This document shows, piece after piece, positions 59,757-64,000 of a stretch of DNA of 64,000 nt. The notes under the pieces were generated by a model. That model saw nothing but the letters and a program-made list of their open reading frames with translations, was not told where the DNA came from and ran no database searches. How positions within the stretch are numbered: the stretch's first letter is position 1; every line of letters starts with the position of its first letter. The stretch comes from VXOI01 sp965261945 (GTDB taxonomy: Bacteria; Chloroflexota; Dehalococcoidia; Lucifugimonadales; UBA3495). Location: the NCBI GenBank assembly GCA_965261945.1, contig CBDHEF010000002.1, forward strand, positions 2,542,001 through 2,606,000, written 5' to 3'. A program made the translations under genes and the position numbers.

Positions 59757-60193
59757 CCGAAGGCTCGTTACTGCACTGTTGCTTTCGCCGGGAGAGAGGG
59801 TGAAGAGAGGCAGATTCGTTCCCTTTTCATGCCATGCCTGTTACAGGATAATCAGCTTGATTTTACTCTCTTTCCTGTCAAATTGCCATTGCCCTGCAAC
59901 TCTTTGCAGGGCCTTTTCATTCTTCCTCACTCATTCTTCCTCGCCCGGAGGGAGAGGGCCGGGGTGCGGGTGGAATCCGGAGATAACACGGAGATAACGC
60001 AATGTTCCCTCACCGACGGGACGCCCCCACCCCTGACCCTCCCCCGGATGGCCGGAGAGAACACCGGATGGGGAGAGAACAACGGTTTGACGGCGGCAAG
60101 AGGCCGTTGCTACACTCGCTGCGATTTAGCCGCGATTTACGCGATTTATAGGTGGGTCATACTGATTCTAATGTACTCCGCCCGGAGGGAACT
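59757..60193. other. Divergent intergenic region between relA/spoT and an LLM gene
   Basis: These 437 bases hold no supported gene. At 59891-59912 GCCCTGCAA and TTGCAGGGC form a 9-bp hairpin followed by CTTTTC on the plus strand, terminator-like but with no gene upstream. A diverged CCCTGACCC repeat lies at 60020-60070. TTGACG (60087-60092), 18 bases and TACACT (60111-60116) form a fair promoter for the LLM gene at 60194. Confidence 0.4.
60087..60116 (+). promoter_or_regulatory. Candidate promoter of the LLM gene at 60194
   Basis: TTGACG and TACACT with an 18-base spacer, leaving a leader of about 70 bases before the ATG. Confidence 0.4.
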
Positions 60194-61060
60194 ATGAGCG
60201 AAAACACGAGCAGGGTGGGCATTTTTTCATTCGAGGTGGACAGTTCCGCCGACCCGGCTGTGCTGGCCAAGCGGGCCGAAGAGCTGGGCTTCGAGTCCTT
60301 CTGGGTGCCGGAACACGCCATCCTGCCGGTGCATACCAGCTCGCGCTACGCCGGGTCTGCCGACGGGGTGATACCGGAGGAGTATGGGCGCATCGTTGAC
60401 CCCTTCGTGGCGCTGGCGCGGGCCTCGGCGGTGACCACGCGCATCAAGCTGGGCACCGGCATCTGCCTGGTACCCGAGCGCAACCCGCTGCTGCTGGCCA
60501 AGGAAATCGCCACGCTGGACCGCTACTCCGGCGGCCGCTTCATCTTCGGCATCGGAGCCGGCTGGCTGCGGGAGGAAACGGAAATCATGGGCGGCGACTT
60601 CGACCGCCGCTGGTCTCAGACCCGCGAGTCCATCGAGGCCATGAAGCAGCTATGGACGCAGGACGAGGCGGAGTACCACGGCCAGTATTACGACTTCCCG
60701 CCGGTAAAGTCCTTCCCCAAACCGACCCAGAGTCCCCATCCGCCGGTGTACCTGGGGGGCAAGGCTCGCAACGTGTTCCGCCGCGTGGTGGCCTACGGCG
60801 ACGGCTGGATGCCCAACCGCACCTCGGCGGCGGAAATCCGGGCAGGCCGCGCCACGCTGGACGAGCTGGCGGAGTCGGCGGGCCGCGACCCCAAGTCCAT
60901 CGCCGTGATGGCCTTCGGCTTCGGCAACCAGTTCCGTACCCGCGAGGAGGTGGAGGAACTGACCGACGCCGGCGCCGACCGCATAACCATCTGGCTCAAC
61001 AACACCGAGGGCGACGCCGCTATCGAGGAAATCGAGGAAATCGCGGCGGCAGTTCTGTAA
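60194..61060 (+). CDS. LLM-class F420-type oxidoreductase
   Basis: A 288-residue luciferase-like protein. It has VGIFSFEVDSSADPAVLAKRAEELGFESFWVPEHA, GTGICLVPERNPLLLAKEIATLD, GRFIFGIGAGWLREETEIMGGDF and HPPVYLGGKARNVFRRVVAYGDGWMPN, the TIGR03619 F420-dependent pattern. GGAGGG lies four bases before ATG 60194. The substrate is unknown. Confidence 0.88.
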   Translation: MSENTSRVGIFSFEVDSSADPAVLAKRAEELGFESFWVPEHAILPVHTSSRYAGSADGVIPEEYGRIVDPFVALARASAVTTRIKLGTGICLVPERNPLLLAKEIATLDRYSGGRFIFGIGAGWLREETEIMGGDFDRRWSQTRESIEAMKQLWTQDEAEYHGQYYDFPPVKSFPKPTQSPHPPVYLGGKARNVFRRVVAYGDGWMPNRTSAAEIRAGRATLDELAESAGRDPKSIAVMAFGFGNQFRTREEVEELTDAGADRITIWLNNTEGDAAIEEIEEIAAAVL

Positions 61061-61493
61061 CATTCAGGCTCCTACTCGGCATAGATAGGAGGAGCCCACG
61101 GCTGTGCGCCCCGAGTTCGCCGCAATCTTGCCGCGGAAGACCGGGCATTGGCAAGTCTACGATTAGACCGGCCTGGCCGTCTCCGTGGGGTTTGATTCGG
61201 AGTCGAAGTAGACTACATCACACCGGGCATTGCCACTGGCTTCCTCAGTCTCCCCTACCGCAATCGTCAGTCCATCCCATAGTCCGATTACCGTTTCCGG
61301 TCGCTGTACCCGGTATGCGGCAATAGCGTCGCGGTTCGGCACGTACCGGGTGGTGGCGTCGGTAGCCGGCTACCGCGGGAAGCGGGTGGCGTTCTACGCC
61401 GTTGAAACCGGCTGAACAGGACGCCCTCGCCCTAACCCTCTCCCAGAGGGAGAGGGGAACCCCGGGGAACCCCGGGGAACTCAGAAGCGCCCA
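61061..61493. other. Intergenic stretch, possible gene relic
   Basis: The 433 bases between the LLM and CMD genes carry no intact gene. On the minus strand 61372-61163 reads without a stop (VPNRDAIAAYRVQRPETVIG ... CDVVYFDSESNPTE), but it has no start and I recognise no family. A CCCTCGCCC repeat copy lies at 61424-61457. Confidence 0.35.
61424..61457. repeat. Intergenic CCCTCACCC repeat, copy 4
   Basis: One-base variant of the element at 19655-19688, here between the LLM and CMD genes. A short GGGGAACCCC duplication follows it. Confidence 0.7.
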
Positions 61494-62054
61494 CTACACC
61501 GGCAGGGGCGTCTCGGTAATCTCGGCGGGCAGACCGACCTCAAAGGCGTTGATGTTGAAGGCGAGGCAGGCGTAGTAGCCCATCAGCGTGGTCAGTTCCA
61601 CCAGCCCGCGGGCGCCGAACTGGGACATGGCGTCGTTGAAGGTCTCATCGCTGACGCGGTGGGTGCGGAAAAACTCGCGTCCGTACTCGATGACCGCCGA
61701 TTCTGCGGGCGAGAGTCCGGTCAGTTCCTTCTTGTCCCGCAGGCTGTCCACCAGGTCGTCGCTCAGGCCCAACTGGCGGCCCATGGCGGCGTGGGCGTTC
61801 CAGATGAACTGGCAGTCCATTTCCCGCGCCGCCACCAGCATCCCCAGCTCCCGGATGTTGTCGGGCAGGCTGGACTCGCCTCCCCGCAGGTAGGCCCGCA
61901 GGTGCTCGCCGCGCTTGATCAGTTCGGGAACGTGCAGCATCACCGACAGGGGGCCAGTGTCCGGGATGCTGCCCCTCTCGGCAACGTATTCGTCGAAGGC
62001 TTCCGTCTGGTCCTGCGGCACGGTATCCCGGCTGGCTGTGGGTATTCTTGCCAT
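61494..62054 (-). CDS. Carboxymuconolactone decarboxylase-family protein
   Basis: A 186-residue CMD-fold protein. It has LRGGESSLPDNIRELGMLVAAREMDCQFIWNAHAAMGRQLGLSDDLVDSL and LVELTTLMGYYACLAFNINAF. It has one Cys (MDCQF) followed by His, so AhpD-type CxxC peroxidase chemistry is unlikely. Related proteins occur in aromatic-degradation clusters. GGAGGG is found ahead of the ATG. Confidence 0.85.
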   Translation of the reverse strand: MARIPTASRDTVPQDQTEAFDEYVAERGSIPDTGPLSVMLHVPELIKRGEHLRAYLRGGESSLPDNIRELGMLVAAREMDCQFIWNAHAAMGRQLGLSDDLVDSLRDKKELTGLSPAESAVIEYGREFFRTHRVSDETFNDAMSQFGARGLVELTTLMGYYACLAFNINAFEVGLPAEITETPLPV

Positions 62055-62196
62055 TCTTTCCCTCCATATTTTTCGGACAGTGACAGTATTGCAATTACGG
62101 ATATGGTTGGCCTGCGGCCCGTTGCAGGCAAATTAAAGTATAATGGTAAGGTAGGAGATTGGGATATTAACAACCGGCGCATCTCCCGCGCCGGGG

Positions 62197-63702
62197 TTGT
62201 TTCATCCCCTTGGGATTGTGAGTCAGAGCGGCGCCAACAAGTACGTGGTATTCGGAGCGTTGGCGATCGGGCTTTTCGCCTCGGTCGTTGACCACGGCAG
62301 CGTCATCGTGGCGCTGCCTTCGATTGCAGAACACCTGGCCATTGAGCTGCTCAGTGTGCAGTGGGTGGTCATCGGGTTCGCGCTGACCATCAGCGCCCTG
62401 CTGCTCCCCATGGGCCGGCTGGCCGACATGATCGGCCAGAAGCGTGTCTACATCCTCGGCAGCGTCATCCTGATGGTCGGCGCGGCGGGCGCGGGAATGG
62501 CCCCCAGCCTGGGAACTCTGCTGCTGGCCCGCATATTCCAGGGTGTCGGCGCAGCCATGACCCAGGGCACCGGCATGGCCATCATGACGTCGGTGTTTCC
62601 CTCCCACGAGCGGGGCCGGGCCATCGGCCTGCTGATGACCACCGTGGGCGTCGGCGCCGTGGCCGGGCCGGCCATCGGCGGCTTCATCGTAGACCTCGTG
62701 CACTGGCGGGCGGTCTTCTTCCTGAACATACCGCTGGGGCTGGTGGGCGTGGTCGCCACCCTGTTCGTGCTGCGACGCTGGGAGTCGGAGCGGGCCTCGC
62801 GGGGCAGCAGCTTCGACTGGGCGGGGGCGATATTGTCCACCGGTGTGCTGGTGGCGTTGCTGCTGGGCCTGACGCTGGCCGGCAACCGGGGCTGGCTGTC
62901 GGTCCCGATACTGGCAGCCTTCGTGCTGTCGGCCAGTATGTTCGCCGCCTTCATCTGGTGGGAGCTTCGCGCCCCGGCGCCGATGTTCGATCTGCGCTTC
63001 TTCAAGGAGCGCGTATTCTCGTTCGGCGTTTCGGCGGCCTTCCTGACCTTCCTGGGGCAGTCGTCGGTGCTGTTCCTCATGCCCTTCTACATCCAGAACG
63101 TGCTGGGATACAGCCCGAAAATTGCCGGGCTGGTGGTAATGCCCGGCGCGCTGTGCATGGCGATTCTCGGCTCTGTAACCGGCACGCTGTCCGACAAGTT
63201 CGGCTGGCGCTGGTTCACCGTGGGCGGGATGGCATTCTCGATCCTGGGGCTGGTGATACTCAGCCGCGTAACCGAGGCATCGCCCCTTTGGGAACTGATT
63301 CCCGGCCTGATGCTGGTCAACTGCGGCATGGGGATGTTCTACTCGCCCAATTCCAGCTCGGTGTTGAGCGTGGTGGGGCGAGAGAGCTATGGCGTCGTGT
63401 CGGGTTTCCTGAATCTGGTGCGAAACTCGGCCAACGTGATAAGTCTCGCCATCGCCACCACCATCGTGACGGTAACAATGGGTTCCCTGGGGTTCGAGCC
63501 AAGCCTGGAAGCCGTCCGCAACGGCACAGTGGAGGGAGTGCGCGGCGCGTTCACCGAGGGGATGCGGTATGCTTTCTATATGCTGATTGCGCTGGTCATT
63601 GCCTCGATGATCGTTTCGTTCCTGCAGGGCAAACCCAAGACGGCGCCCCGCGCCGGCCAGCCGGCTCGTCGGGCCGGCGAGTCTGCCGCTACGGGGGACT
63701 GA
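62197..63702 (+). CDS. MFS multidrug exporter, DHA2 (14-TM) type
   Basis: A 501-residue transporter with about 14 hydrophobic helices. GRLADMIGQKRVYILG is the loop 2-3 signature (motif A), and GPAIGGFIVDLVHWRAVFFLNIPLGLVGV is motif C with the downstream DHA2-type segment. It probably exports drugs by proton antiport. The start is uncertain: TTG 62197 or GTG 62218, both with weak ribosome sites. An imperfect hairpin (62171-62198) lies across the start region. Confidence 0.88.
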   Translation: MFHPLGIVSQSGANKYVVFGALAIGLFASVVDHGSVIVALPSIAEHLAIELLSVQWVVIGFALTISALLLPMGRLADMIGQKRVYILGSVILMVGAAGAGMAPSLGTLLLARIFQGVGAAMTQGTGMAIMTSVFPSHERGRAIGLLMTTVGVGAVAGPAIGGFIVDLVHWRAVFFLNIPLGLVGVVATLFVLRRWESERASRGSSFDWAGAILSTGVLVALLLGLTLAGNRGWLSVPILAAFVLSASMFAAFIWWELRAPAPMFDLRFFKERVFSFGVSAAFLTFLGQSSVLFLMPFYIQNVLGYSPKIAGLVVMPGALCMAILGSVTGTLSDKFGWRWFTVGGMAFSILGLVILSRVTEASPLWELIPGLMLVNCGMGMFYSPNSSSVLSVVGRESYGVVSGFLNLVRNSANVISLAIATTIVTVTMGSLGFEPSLEAVRNGTVEGVRGAFTEGMRYAFYMLIALVIASMIVSFLQGKPKTAPRAGQPARRAGESAATGD

Positions 63703-63749
63703 CACCGGCGCAGGCGGGCAGGAACGCAATCTCTCCCAGGAGGAAACTG

Positions 63750-64000
63750 ATGACTGGATTCGCTCTTTTTCTGGCTGCGATGGTCGCCATTGTGGGAGTC
63801 GCCTGGCCGCTGGCAAGCGCGATAGCAAGCGGTGGAGAGGGCAATGAAGCCACCCGCCTGGTGGAGGCCGCCGACCGCACCCAGCAGAAGGCCGGGTTGC
63901 TCAGTCAATCGTACAACGACGTAATCCCGCCGGCCGTGTCGCCCTTTGCCGCCCTGGCCGGGAACGGCGGCAGGCAGTCCGGCAGCGCCCAGGTCAGCGA
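63750..64000 (+). CDS. Secreted or anchored protein of unknown function (3' end outside window)
   Basis: ATG 63750 has GGAGG six bases ahead. The first ~30 residues are a signal or anchor helix (MTGFALFLAAMVAIVGVAW). After that come a charged stretch (ATRLVEAADRTQQKAGLL) and a Gly/Ser/Ala-rich segment, open to the window's end. No family can be assigned from 83 residues. It lies 48 bp after the MFS gene and may be cotranscribed. Confidence 0.6.
   Translation, partial: MTGFALFLAAMVAIVGVAWPLASAIASGGEGNEATRLVEAADRTQQKAGLLSQSYNDVIPPAVSPFAALAGNGGRQSGSAQVS

Noticed and set aside
59891..59912. Terminator of a small RNA upstream of the LLM gene
   Set aside because: The hairpin with CTTTTC is terminator-like, but no plus-strand promoter or conserved RNA was found ahead of it.
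62167..63828. 553-codon minus-strand open frame opposite the MFS gene
   Set aside because: It is an antisense shadow rich in Arg/Gln/His; the MFS protein on the plus strand has clear membrane helices and motifs.

Overview
The window is GC-rich chromosomal DNA (genes about 60-66% GC) from a free-living bacterium. The gene set points to Chloroflexota, probably a Dehalococcoidia/SAR202-like lineage: several LLM-class flavin (F420-type) oxidoreductases, a CoxSLM-type molybdenum hydroxylase, SDR and MaoC-type degradative enzymes, DinB, Uma2, several RidA-like proteins, and many short palindromic intergenic repeats. This placement is inferred from gene content, not from a marker gene.

Layout. 0-7.2 kb: the end of a nitrile hydratase alpha gene, then a minus-strand block of coxS-coxL-coxM, a large DMT-like membrane protein and surE. 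7.3-17.1 kb: a damaged DUF4160/DUF2442 pair, lysA and holB; a tandemly duplicated holB-end / coiled-coil gene / HNH-end segment; then cvpA, PAP2, cmk and plsC, and a third coiled-coil paralogue with a 42-bp repeat array and a frameshift. 17.2-20.9 kb: a nitrogen cluster on the minus strand (NifI2-like PII, sulfite-oxidase-type Mo protein with an amber codon, truncated NarK fused to ferredoxin-nitrite reductase, NifI1-like PII). Upstream lie eight pentamers spaced exactly 11 bp apart, resembling an extended GlnR operator. 21-26.7 kb: an LLM oxidoreductase, two SDRs, two MaoC-fold proteins, a lipocalin-like protein and two small tail-anchored coiled-coil proteins. 27-33.6 kb: Uma2, DinB, LLM, carboxymuconolactone decarboxylase, an atypical alpha/beta hydrolase, HPP, a PIN remnant and MmgE/PrpD.

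33.8-35.3 kb: an AT-richer, decayed BglII-type restriction-modification pair. 35.3-41.2 kb: SDR, two lipoproteins, an ABC-2 exporter, and Bfd plus bacterioferritin. 41.2-42.9 kb: an IS1595 remnant, a lipoprotein and a two-repeat, type I-E-like CRISPR remnant without cas genes. 42.9-47.8 kb: a mutagenesis operon imuB-dnaE2 whose promoter holds a LexA-like box. 47.9-52.5 kb: hicBA, a VOC protein, RidA, two antibiotic-biosynthesis-type monooxygenases, an HpaB-type hydroxylase and a cupin. 52.5-56.3 kb: a small defence/toxin-antitoxin island (RelE-like pair, DUF2283/DUF4258-like pair, AIPR-family protein). 56.3-64 kb: two RidA-like proteins, RelA/SpoT, LLM, carboxymuconolactone decarboxylase, an MFS exporter and the start of a secreted protein.

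The most notable regions are the nitrogen cluster with its periodic operator and damaged catalytic genes, the segmentally duplicated coiled-coil family, and the orphan CRISPR remnant. Several genes are broken (DUF4160, third coiled-coil paralogue, Mo protein, PIN, methyltransferase, restriction enzyme), so either accessory genes are decaying or the assembly has base errors; read-level checks would separate the two.
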